Assembly: GCF_014926405.1 (NCBI RefSeq)
Contig: NZ_JACXXJ020000005.1
Location: 3,608,501 to 3,672,500 of the forward strand
DNA: 64,000 nt
From: Agrobacterium vitis
Lineage (GTDB): Bacteria; Pseudomonadota; Alphaproteobacteria; Rhizobiales; Rhizobiaceae
Direction of reading: 5' to 3'
Shown: piece after piece, positions 20,594 through 28,730 of the stretch
How positions within the stretch are numbered: the first letter of the stretch is position 1
Layout of the letters: each line of letters opens with the position of its first letter
Made by a program: the position numbers and the translations under genes
The notes under the pieces: model-generated
What the model was told of the DNA's origin: nothing
What the model saw: the letters and a program-made list of their open reading frames with translations, nothing else
The model's database searches: none

Positions 20594-21691
20594 ATGGACC
20601 TGTCAAGCTACCGCACACTGGGCCGATCCGGCCTCATCGTCAGCCCGTTGGCGCTTGGAACAATGACGTTTGGTGCCGAGCGCTGGGGCGCAGGGATGAA
20701 AGGATCGCGCCAACTCTTCGACACCTATGTCGCGGCGGGTGGCAATTTCTTTGATACCGCTGACGTCTATTCAGGCGGCCGAAGCGAGGAGATGCTGGGA
20801 TCTTTTGTTGCCGAAACCGGCCTTCGCGACAGACTCGTTATCGCCACCAAGTCAGGCTTTGCGCGCAGCCAGGGAACACCTCTGCATGGTGGCAATGGAG
20901 CCAAGAACATCCGGCTCGGGATCGAAGGCTCGCTGAAGCGGCTGAAGACGGACTACATCGACATGTACTGGATGCACGTTTGGGATCGGACCACGCCTGC
21001 CGAAGAGGTGCTCCAAACCCTGACCGATGCAGTCCGCAGTGGGAAAATCCTCCACTATGGATTCTCCAATACGCCATCATGGTATGTTGCAAAGATCGCG
21101 ACGCTGGCGGCCGTCCACGGACTTCCGATGCCAATCGGGCTGCAATATGCCTATTCCCTCGTTGATCGGGGCGTCGAACTCGACATCCTTCCGGCAGCCG
21201 CAGAGTTTGGGATGGGGCTTGTTCCATGGAGCCCTTTGGCAGCTGGATTGCTCACGGGCAAATACGGTCGCGACATGCTCGCACAAGCCGGAGTAAGGGG
21301 TGGCCTTCCGGACAAGGCCTCAGTTGATGACGAAAGCGAGAGCAACGGCCGGCTGAACGGCGACAACCCTTTCGGGGGCATGTTGTTCACCGAGCATAAT
21401 TTTGACGTCGTCGATGTGGTGCGGCAGGTTGCCACGGAACTTGAACAGCCGATGGCGGCAGTGGCGCTGGCATGGACGATACAGCGTCCCGGCGTCGATA
21501 CCATTCTCGTCGGTGCCAGTCGAGCCGAGCAGCTCGCGCAGAATGTGGCATCGCTGCAGGTGGCGCTGACAGCCGATCAACTCAATCGACTGGATCAAAT
21601 CAGCGCACCGCCATCGTTCAACCCCTACTTTATCTTCACATTGCCAACGCAGGTGATGTTTGGAGGGCAGACGGTCCAGCCTTGGGGGTAA
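20594..21691 (+). CDS. Aldo/keto reductase
   Basis: An NADPH-dependent oxidoreductase of 365 residues with a TIM-barrel fold. Catalytic positions are visible: Asp in FFDTADVYSGG, Tyr in the same segment, Lys in VIATKSG and His in YWMHVWD. The cofactor-binding end is seen in DTILVGASRAEQLAQN. ATG 20594 has AAGGA seven bases upstream; the frame is open to 20537 but the longer form lacks family support. Substrate unknown. The neighbouring divergent lysR probably controls it. Confidence 0.93.
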   Translation: MDLSSYRTLGRSGLIVSPLALGTMTFGAERWGAGMKGSRQLFDTYVAAGGNFFDTADVYSGGRSEEMLGSFVAETGLRDRLVIATKSGFARSQGTPLHGGNGAKNIRLGIEGSLKRLKTDYIDMYWMHVWDRTTPAEEVLQTLTDAVRSGKILHYGFSNTPSWYVAKIATLAAVHGLPMPIGLQYAYSLVDRGVELDILPAAAEFGMGLVPWSPLAAGLLTGKYGRDMLAQAGVRGGLPDKASVDDESESNGRLNGDNPFGGMLFTEHNFDVVDVVRQVATELEQPMAAVALAWTIQRPGVDTILVGASRAEQLAQNVASLQVALTADQLNRLDQISAPPSFNPYFIFTLPTQVMFGGQTVQPWG

Positions 21692-22206
21692 ATCAGATTG
21701 ATCCGCTTTCCCCTGTTTGATCGCAAACAAGGGTAACGGGATCAACGACGGCAAGAGACGTAAACCCTGTAGATAATCATGATGGCCAGTGTTGTCGCAA
21801 CGCGACCATGATTGCGACCGAACTCTAGCAGAAATCACTTCTGCTTTGCGCCCCCATGCCGGTCGTTCACATCACCCGCATTGGATCCTGAAAGCTGTCG
21901 GTCTGCTGTTCGAGCAGTCACGTCTGGAACGCGGCCGAAAGGTGACTTCGACAATGATAGAACGCGCCAATAGCCTCGCAAGCATTCGCGGGACGAGCGT
22001 TCCCAGCGAACTCTTTTCTGTATCGCCGCGCCGATCTCCAAGGGCCTCGGCATTTCGCCCCATTGCAGGACCAGCAGAGACTGACTTCACGTTTTGAAAT
22101 GAACGGTCACCGAAAATGAGTTCCCATTCGGTGCCAATGCGGGCATGTGTTTGTGAAAGCCCGTATGAGCCACTGCTCGACGACACACAAATCAAAGAGC
22201 TGACAG
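21692..22206. other. Gene-poor gap
   Basis: 515 bp between the reductase and the following gene. Short frames exist on both strands but none has a family pattern or ribosome site. It may hold decayed coding sequence that I could not identify. Confidence 0.45.
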
Positions 22207-23574
22207 ATGGAAAATCCGGTTGCACTGAATCGTCTTTCCGAAAACACGGTCTTCCGTAAAGGCGATGTTTTCGTCCTTTTCGGCGAATTGTTCGGCCGCG
22301 GATACGCCACCGGATTGCTCGATGAAGCCAGGCGGGCAGGAATGGAGATTGTCGGGATCACCGTCGGGCGGCGCGACGAGAACAACGCGCTGCGGCCGCT
22401 CGACGCCGAGGAACTGTCTTCGGCCGAGGCCCAGCTGGGCGGCAGGATCATCAACATACCTCTTATGGGGGGATTCGATCTCGATGCGCCCGAAGACGGC
22501 TTAACTCCCACCGATCTCCTGGCAAAAATGACGCTTGAGAGCTGGGAACACGACAAGCTCGACTGGGACTATATCGCGCAATGCCGCGACATCGCCACTG
22601 CGCGTTTTACGGAGTCGCTTTCGAAAGTCATGACCGTTCTCGACGGAATGATCGCCGCTGGCCGCAATGTGTTCTTTGCCCACACAATGGCTGGAGGCAT
22701 CCCGAAGGCGAAGGTATTCTTGGTCATCGCCAATCGAATCTACAAGGGGACCGGAAGTCGCCACATGTCGTCGCAGACCTTGCTCGACAGTGACATGGGA
22801 AAACTCATTCTGCAGAATTTTGACGAGGTTTCCGCAAACACCTTTCGCCATCTCATTGATTTTAGCGCGGCGATCCGCGAGCGCGTGGAAGCTTTGGGTG
22901 GTCAAGTCCGATATACGGCCTATGGTTACCACGGATCGTCAGTCCTCATTGACGGAAGCTATCGTTGGCAGACCTACACCAACTATACCCAAGGCTATGC
23001 GAAGATGCGGCTCGAAGGCATTGCAGAGCAAGCCTGGGCGAAAGGGATCAAGGCAACTGTCTATAATTGTCCCGAAATCCGGACCAATTCCTCCGACGTA
23101 TTCACGGGTATCGAGCTGCCCCTGATACCGCTGCTGCTTGCCTTGAAGAAAGAAAACGGTGGCAAATGGGCAGATGAACAGTGGCAGGCCTGCCAGCAGC
23201 TTCTGGCAGACGGCATAACCATGAAGGATGTGTTTCAGAAGATCGCCGACATGCAGGCCAGCGAAGTTATGCGTCCGTTCTATGACTTTTCGGCATGGCC
23301 CATGGCAAACAGTCAGGCCCAAGCCGATTTGACCATCAGCACGTCCAACGGGATCACCCAGATGCATCGCAATAACAAGTTGATGATCAGCGACCTCCTG
23401 AGCGGTCTCGTTGTGAAGGCAACCGGGCAGCTCATTTTTGGTGAATCTTCAGACCCCTCCGGTCCCGTCCTATGGCTCAACCACGATATCGTGGCTCGGC
23501 GACTGAACGCTTCCCACTCGAATTCGGAGTCTCCCGCGCCGGGAATGGAATCTTCGCCCCTTGAGATGGTGTGA
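22207..23574 (+). CDS. Orphan protein, possibly FabMG-type enoyl-ACP reductase family
   Basis: A 455-residue soluble protein. Near the N-terminus FVLFGELFGRGYATGLLDEA and IVGITVGRRDENNALRPL look like a Rossmann-type nucleotide site with an unusual G-R-G pattern. The middle has FFAHTMAGGIPKAKVFL and YTAYGYHGSSVLI, and later ATVYNCPEIRTNSSDVF. I recall this pattern from proteins labelled enoyl-ACP reductase FabMG family, but I am not sure and no fatty-acid gene is nearby. It stands alone between gaps of 515 and over 800 bp. Coding quality is good, so it is a real gene. Function open. Confidence 0.5.
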   Translation: MENPVALNRLSENTVFRKGDVFVLFGELFGRGYATGLLDEARRAGMEIVGITVGRRDENNALRPLDAEELSSAEAQLGGRIINIPLMGGFDLDAPEDGLTPTDLLAKMTLESWEHDKLDWDYIAQCRDIATARFTESLSKVMTVLDGMIAAGRNVFFAHTMAGGIPKAKVFLVIANRIYKGTGSRHMSSQTLLDSDMGKLILQNFDEVSANTFRHLIDFSAAIRERVEALGGQVRYTAYGYHGSSVLIDGSYRWQTYTNYTQGYAKMRLEGIAEQAWAKGIKATVYNCPEIRTNSSDVFTGIELPLIPLLLALKKENGGKWADEQWQACQQLLADGITMKDVFQKIADMQASEVMRPFYDFSAWPMANSQAQADLTISTSNGITQMHRNNKLMISDLLSGLVVKATGQLIFGESSDPSGPVLWLNHDIVARRLNASHSNSESPAPGMESSPLEMV

Positions 23575-23834
23575 CGGCTTCTTAAGCTTAATTTGAAAGC
23601 TGGGTGTTAGGCCATGAAGCGACGAATCTTGCGACAGGAACCGCCGCCCATTCTGGTCATTCACCATGCGGTAAGCGGTCCTGAAATCCGACGTTCGCGA
23701 GCACCCCACGTCATGGGCCCGGTCGTATGACACGGCAAAGAAGGCTATGATCTACGCATAGTTGACAAAAAAACGCCATCGTCGACGCACTGAAGTACCA
23801 CATGTCGAGCGCATCGATATATTAAACTGCGAAT

Positions 23835-24104
23835 TCAAGTTTGACGCCATTGGCATGTTGTACACGTTGTAGAAGATCGAGACGCCCGCTCCACTGCGAT
23901 CGGGTAGCGCGTGGACCACTCCAGGGCGGCGCTCATGTAAAGGATCCGCTCGCCAAGACGATGATAGCGTCCTGCACTGTTCGGTTTCGGCGGGTGCAAC
24001 ACTTGGTGAACTCTATCCGTCAGACCAGAGCGGTGGAATATACCGGAAATCTTCTTGAATACGTCACGAGCTTCAGCCCTCGCGGCAGGTCTTTCTCGCG
24101 GGGA
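23835..24104 (-). pseudogene. Possible fossil of a RES-domain protein
   Basis: The minus-strand frame is open for about 89 codons without a usable start. Part of it reads HQVLHPPKPNSAGRYHRLGE followed by RILYMSAALEWS. The G-R-Y-H, then G-E, then L-Y-x-S spacing resembles the NAD-degrading RES domain of toxin-antitoxin systems. After that point the reading loses the pattern and ends at a stop at 23835, as if frameshifted. No antitoxin gene is adjacent. The match is by eye only. Confidence 0.3.
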
Positions 24105-24240
24105 TCATTTCCACGTTTGTGAAAGCCGCATGACGTCTGCTTCAGGCCAATGACGGAAGTCGGCGAACCGAGATGCTCTGGCCGCTTTCGTCTTTTACGC
24201 TCGAAAAACAGTCAGACTGGAGACGATCTCATTTCGGTCA

Positions 24241-24348
24241 TTACAGCGCCGTGCGCCATATATGGCGCACAAAGGTTCGCTGTAGCTCCTTATATTTGTT
24301 GCATAATTTTCTCTTTAAACCGATTCCGGTTTAAAGAGTTATGCAATA
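24241..24348 (-). repeat. RIME1-like two-palindrome repeat, copy A
   Basis: About 108 bp with two palindromes: GTGCGCCATATATGGCGCAC (24251-24270, perfect) and a stem with arms CTCTTTAAACCG / CGGTTTAAAGAG (24311-24338). Read on the minus strand it aligns along its length with the copy at 28452. Length and two-palindrome structure fit the Rhizobium-specific intergenic mosaic element RIME1. Confidence 0.7.
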
Positions 24349-24415
24349 GCGTCACAAATCGTCGATTCAAAAAGTCGTCATATATAAAGGTTATGGCAGC
24401 GTAGATGTTTGAGGA

Positions 24416-25324
24416 ATGGCGGCGATGCATAGCGATCAAATAAACATCAACGCGGCGCACGTGAGAGATTTGATCGCTGACCAGTTTCCGCAGTTTCGAG
24501 GCGAAGAAATCATTGAACTGGAAACAGCAGGCACAGCCAATGCGATCTTTCGAATTGGTGCCAAGCATGCTGCTCGCTTTCCTCTGCGGATGATGGACCC
24601 CGCCGAATGCACCCGTTTACTGGAAGCGGAAGCCAGAGCCAGCGCGGAATTCACCGAATGTTGCCTCTTTCCCTGTCCTAAGCCAGTCGGAATCGGGCGG
24701 CAAAGTTCTGACTATCCGCTGCCGTGGTGTGTACAAACTTGGATCGAGGGACAAATTGCTACGCCGACTGGACTATGCAACTCGCCTGTTTTTGCGCTCG
24801 ATCTTGTAAGACTGATCATTACACTTCGCACAGCGAATTTGAACGGACGGACATTTGAGGGGCGGGGTAGAGGCGGAAATTTGACCGATCATGATGAGTG
24901 GATGGAGGTGTGCTTCTCTAAGAGTGAACACCTTCTTGATGTTGATCACCTACGCAGCATGTGGAGAAGCCTTCGCGAATTGCCATCTCCAAATCGCGAA
25001 GTGATGAGCCACAAGGACATCATTCCTACAAATCTTTTAGTCAATGGCGAACACTTGGTTGGAGTGCTTGACACTGGTGGTTTTACTCCTGCCGATCCAT
25101 CGCTTGATCTCGTCGCCGGTTGGCATCTGCTAGATCGGGATACTCGAGCGGTCTTCCGCGAAGGTCTGCAAGTTGATGACCTTGAATGGCACCGAGGCGC
25201 GGCATGGGCATTCCAGCAAGCGATGGGCTTAGTTTGGTATTATAAAGACACGAACCCTATCATGGCCGACTTGGGCCGAAGCACAATTTCTCGGCTCATT
25301 GAGGATTATCCATTGCAAGTCTAG
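24416..25324 (+). CDS. APH-fold phosphotransferase (aminoglycoside/choline kinase-like)
   Basis: A 302-residue protein of the aminoglycoside phosphotransferase fold. The catalytic loop is MSHKDIIPTNLL (H, D and N of Brenner's motif present, K in place of the common G), followed by GVLDTGGF with the metal-binding Asp. WCVQTWIEG is the usual hinge segment. A second ATG at 24425 has better spacing from GAGG than the first at 24416. Substrate cannot be told; resistance is possible but not shown. Base composition is visibly more AT-rich than neighbouring core genes, which suggests transfer. Confidence 0.8.
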   Translation: MAAMHSDQININAAHVRDLIADQFPQFRGEEIIELETAGTANAIFRIGAKHAARFPLRMMDPAECTRLLEAEARASAEFTECCLFPCPKPVGIGRQSSDYPLPWCVQTWIEGQIATPTGLCNSPVFALDLVRLIITLRTANLNGRTFEGRGRGGNLTDHDEWMEVCFSKSEHLLDVDHLRSMWRSLRELPSPNREVMSHKDIIPTNLLVNGEHLVGVLDTGGFTPADPSLDLVAGWHLLDRDTRAVFREGLQVDDLEWHRGAAWAFQQAMGLVWYYKDTNPIMADLGRSTISRLIEDYPLQV

Positions 25325-25465
25325 TGCATCGTTTTCAGCGACTGCTCATGATCATTCAATCTTCAAACACACCGGTTCGCTTCTTCCTTTCATTCCATTT
25401 AAATTCGACACCTCGTGCACTAAACACGCAAGTGCGAAAAGGCGACGGGGAATTAGCGGTTACTA

Positions 25466-25690
25466 TTATTCAGTGGTGGTGCGCCGCCAGAGCAGGTAGA
25501 TGCCGCCGGCTACGAATGCATAAGTAATACTCAGCAGTGGCCCGGTCACAAAGGTCACAACAAACGGGCAAGCAACATCATTGCATTCTTAGATCCCACT
25601 TATCCCGGACCATACAGCCGTCTGATAGCCCAGGAAAACGCACAGTACCGCCATTACGACGAATATAGTCGCAATCTTGAAAATCTTCAT
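25466..25690 (-). pseudogene. Small two-helix membrane gene split by an in-frame stop
   Basis: From the ATG at 25690 the frame gives 33 residues with one hydrophobic helix (FKIATIFVVMAVLCVFLGY), then a TAA at 25589-25591. The same frame continues without a break for 40 more residues that form a second helix with a basic end (LLWRR), and ends at 25466. Both halves look like one membrane protein of about 74 residues. I do not recognise the family. No strong ribosome site was seen. Confidence 0.4.
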
Positions 25691-25912
25691 GACTGGTCTT
25701 TCATGCGTATTTGTGAAGCAGCGTTGGATGTTTACCCCTGCGATTGTTCCCGTAAGGCACTGATTTATTAAGATGAAATTGAGATCGTATGGGATCACGA
25801 TCGGTGTCGATGATGACCTCGCTCTTGTTGCAAGTTTGCGATTAAAATCAGGTGCTTACTGCCTTTTGAGCGGGGTCGACCTTCCGTGCTGTTCCACAAC
25901 CAACTAACCTAA

Positions 25913-26410
25913 ATGTTCAACACTCGCGTTAAATCGGCAATCGAAGCCACGTCGTCATTACTTAGTCCTTGGCAATCCCTTAAAATCACGCTCAAGCAGT
26001 TCTGGAGGGATTGCGATTTTAGTCCAGTGAACCGCTTCAGCTATAAAGGGGAAGACGTCGTGCAGACCCTCGAACGCGTATGCCGGCAGGTCGGTTACCC
26101 GGCCACCATTCGGGTGGACAACGGCAGCGAATTCATCTCTCGTGACCTCGATCTGTGGGCCTATCATAGAGGCGTCGTGCTTGACTTCTCGCGGCCGGGC
26201 AAGCCGACGGACAACAGCTACATCGAGAGTTTTAATGGCAAGTTCCGGGCAGAGTGCCTGAACGCCCACTGGTTTATGAGCCTTGACGACGCAAGGGCAA
26301 AGATGGAGGATTGGCGTAGAGACTATAACGAGTTCCGGCCACACAGCGCGATCGGCAACAAGGTGCCGATTTCGCTCTTGAACGGCTCATCGGCACCCAC
26401 GCCAACCTGA
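25913..26410 (+). pseudogene. Truncated IS3-family transposase (OrfB C-terminal part)
   Basis: From about residue 37 the protein matches the integrase core of IS3-type OrfB: VDNGSEF holds the second catalytic Asp, and TDNSYIESFNGKFRAECLN holds the Glu. DYNEFRPHSAIGNKVP is the usual end. The upstream part with OrfA and the first catalytic Asp is missing, and residues before about 37 do not match, so the 5' junction lies near 26020. The copy cannot be active. I could not define terminal inverted repeats. It shows past mobile-element activity here. Confidence 0.85.
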
Positions 26411-26781
26411 GCCTTAACCCTGGAAAATTCCAGCTCCCGCTGGCCCAAAATCGGGGTGCACGTTCACAGAACGTCGTCCATGGAAGCCCCTCCACTTATC
26501 GCGTCATCAAATTTCAACAACTGCCGCGTTGAACGCCCACTCGGTCAACGCGTGAAAATATCTTGTTTGCGTCATTAACGTGTCGATAATAGACTTCCCT
26601 CCTAAAAGGGCAAGATGCTGGCAGCCTTAGCGGAGGCCTGATTGCCAGGCGAACTTATGGCCTTTCGCCGTTCGGACTATATCCAATCATTCACGACGGA
26701 GCTCAACATGTCAGTCATGGGCTCCCTAAGCCAATGCTGGCCCGGTGACAAAAATGCTGCGGTCTGGTGGCTGGCTTTTTG
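26411..26781. other. Gap after the IS remnant
   Basis: 371 bp with no supported gene. An inverted repeat (GTGACAAAAA / TTTTTGTCAC, 26745-26785) overlaps the end of the next gene; otherwise nothing clear. Confidence 0.45.
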
Positions 26782-27690
26782 TCACAAATAGCTGAGGGCG
26801 TTTTGAGGTTCGCAGTGGATGCGGTTGCGGCCATGTTGTTTGGCGCGGTAGAGCGCCATATCGGTGGCGGCCATGAATTTCTGGAAAGTTGAAAAATGAT
26901 CGGCAGATTGGGCAAGGCCAAAGCTGGCGGTGATCCTGCCAGGTGCCAGTGGTTCAAGACAAATATTTTCCAGGCAGGTGCGTAGACGTTCGGCAATCGC
27001 TTGGGCCTGGACCAGATTTGTGCCTGGCAGAAGAACGCAGAACTCTTCGCCGCCGATCCGGCCTGCCAGATCGTTTGGGCGCAAATTACTGCGGATTGTC
27101 TGTGCTGCTGCGATCAATGCTTTATCGCCGGTTTCATGGCCGAATGCGTCATTGATGCCCTTGAAATGGTCCAGATCGAAGAGAAGAAGGCACATGGGAT
27201 CGCCGCTGCGGCGGGTCTCGTCAAGAGCCTCCGTTCCTCTTGCCAGAATGAACCGGCGGTTTGCCAATCCGGTCAGGGGATCAGTATTGGCTTGAAGGGT
27301 CAGGGTTTTGAGAGAACAGTCCAATTCTGTTACCAGGGCTGAAACCGCCTGGGCGACAGTGCCGATTTCATCTTTCGTCTTGACTGCGATGGTAACAGGT
27401 GCCCCTTCCTGCCGGTATCGGGCTATGGAGTGGTTGAGTTGGCGTAGCGGCTGAATGATCCGCCAGAGCGACAGCAGGCAGCCAGCCGTTCCGGCCAAGG
27501 TCGATATCAGCAGGACAAGCAAAATGCTTGCTTCGCTCAGTGCGCCACCACCAAGGACATGTGCAACCACCGCCAGAAGTGGCACGTGAATGGAAATAAA
27601 GCAGATTACAAAAATCTTTGTTATCAGCGACGAACGTATTGCCCGGGCCGTCATATGCGGCCATTCAGCCATCCAATTTCTCTTAAGCAT
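26782..27690 (-). CDS. Membrane diguanylate cyclase (GGDEF domain)
   Basis: Makes cyclic di-GMP from two GTP. From the ATG at 27690 the protein has 302 residues: two membrane helices (about 18-42 and 50-72), a HAMP-like linker (to about 125) and a GGDEF domain. The active-site loop is GGEEF, a functional variant, and the product-inhibition site RPND lies five residues before it, as expected for an I-site. NTDPLTGLANRR opens the domain. No EAL domain. The frame runs up to a TTG at 27822, but the ATG is preferred. It stands alone among accessory genes. Confidence 0.9.
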   Translation of the reverse strand: MLKRNWMAEWPHMTARAIRSSLITKIFVICFISIHVPLLAVVAHVLGGGALSEASILLVLLISTLAGTAGCLLSLWRIIQPLRQLNHSIARYRQEGAPVTIAVKTKDEIGTVAQAVSALVTELDCSLKTLTLQANTDPLTGLANRRFILARGTEALDETRRSGDPMCLLLFDLDHFKGINDAFGHETGDKALIAAAQTIRSNLRPNDLAGRIGGEEFCVLLPGTNLVQAQAIAERLRTCLENICLEPLAPGRITASFGLAQSADHFSTFQKFMAATDMALYRAKQHGRNRIHCEPQNALSYL

Positions 27691-27941
27691 CCCTAAAGCT
27701 TCAATCCCGTGTGCAACCGGCAGGATAGATAGGGATGATCGTGGCTTAAAAAAGCAGAATCTAGATATTTTTAGGGTTTTTTGGAATTTCGGCCATGCAA
27801 GTCGCGAGTCAATGACAGTCAAATTTGTTTGTTTTTAAAACTATTTTACAGTTCAACAAGATGGCCATTCACCAACACAGGGATATTGCCCGCTCATTGA
27901 ACGGGCAATATCTACCTTGTATCAAGACAGAATCGGTAGGC

Positions 27942-28142
27942 TTATGGGGTACCCGTGCTGGTGCCTGTCCCTGAACTATTGCCTGTGCTGCTTCCAGGCG
28001 TAGCAGGTGCCGTTGTCGTGCCGCCTGTCGAGGAACTGGTGCCGGGGGTTGATGTCGAACTGCCACTCTTGGAGCTGCTGTCATCTCCGCAAGAGGCTAG
28101 AAGCCCGAGAAGAGCAACGACCGGTACGATTTTCTTCAGCAT
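27942..28142 (-). CDS. Small Ser/Thr/Gly-rich lipoprotein
   Basis: A 66-residue protein: a basic start, a hydrophobic core and the lipobox LLASC at about residues 14-18. The mature part is low-complexity, nearly all Ser, Thr, Gly, Pro and Ala. ATG 28142 has a full AGGAGG ribosome site, so it is likely translated well. The frame is open to 28259 but the upstream part has no signal. Such small lipoproteins are common in rhizobia; function unknown. Confidence 0.75.
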   Translation of the reverse strand: MLKKIVPVVALLGLLASCGDDSSSKSGSSTSTPGTSSSTGGTTTAPATPGSSTGNSSGTGTSTGTP

Positions 28143-28730
28143 GTGTATCCTCCTTTTATGCTCCGCACGTTTTGAAGTGCGTGAGCTTTTAAACCAGGAA
28201 AATGCCGCAGATCTTGGTCGCAAAGACGGCATGTCCGCGACGTTTTCGTGGTCTGGCATGGCGCTTTCACGCGCGCGTTACCGCCTTTCAACCCTTTTGG
28301 CTCAGGATTGTTCCAGCAAAAGGGAACCGGTTTTGCGACCTTGAAAATCGAAGGTTGAGCGATACTGGATGTCGTCCACCCGGCAAATTTCAAGACATCA
28401 AGCCCTGACGCCCTCTCGTCGCTGCACATGGGCCACAGTATTTCCCCCGGGCTACTGCATAATTTTAGCGTTATACCGGTTGGAATTTAAGAGGAAAATT
28501 ATGCAGCATATATAAAGCGCTACAGCAAACCTGAAGGCGCTATAGTCGGTGCATGGCGCTGTCGTGTGCGCTTGCGAGATGGATTGTGCGACTGCGAAAG
28601 GAATGATAGGTTTGCCAAGTGACGTTTTTCTCTATTTGACAAAAACGCTGATCCTGGATCTGCGACAAACTCTCTGAATGTTTGGCCAGTGCAGGGGAAT
28701 GCGACAGGGAACTCATTCAGGATAAGATCG
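28143..28730. other. Intergenic region with repeat copy B
   Basis: 588 bp between the lipoprotein gene and the acyl-CoA synthetase gene. It holds the repeat at 28452-28562. No other gene or clear promoter was seen. Confidence 0.5.
28452..28562 (+). repeat. RIME1-like two-palindrome repeat, copy B
   Basis: It reads CTACTGCATAATTTT, a diverged stem around CCGGT, AAAATTATGCAG, then a segment with GCGCTACAGC and GGCGCTGT. It aligns with the minus strand of the copy at 24241, so the two are in inverted orientation. The second palindrome is more degraded here than in copy A. Confidence 0.65.

Larger units (their letters stand above)
23575..24415. other. Long gap with fossil and repeat
   Basis: About 840 bp without an intact gene. 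It contains a probable RES-domain fossil on the minus strand (23835-24104) and a two-palindrome repeat (24241-24348). Confidence 0.55.

Noticed and set aside
24150..24404. 84-codon rightward frame across the repeat
   Set aside because: It reads through the palindromic repeat and has no ribosome site or family pattern.
25299..25527. Two overlapping short rightward frames
   Set aside because: They run across the end of the kinase gene and the second half of the broken membrane gene; no supporting signal.
26745..26785. Inverted repeat GTGACAAAAA / TTTTTGTCAC at the end of the GGDEF gene
   Set aside because: It overlaps the stop codon, has a 21-base loop and an AT-rich stem; a terminator role is not convincing.
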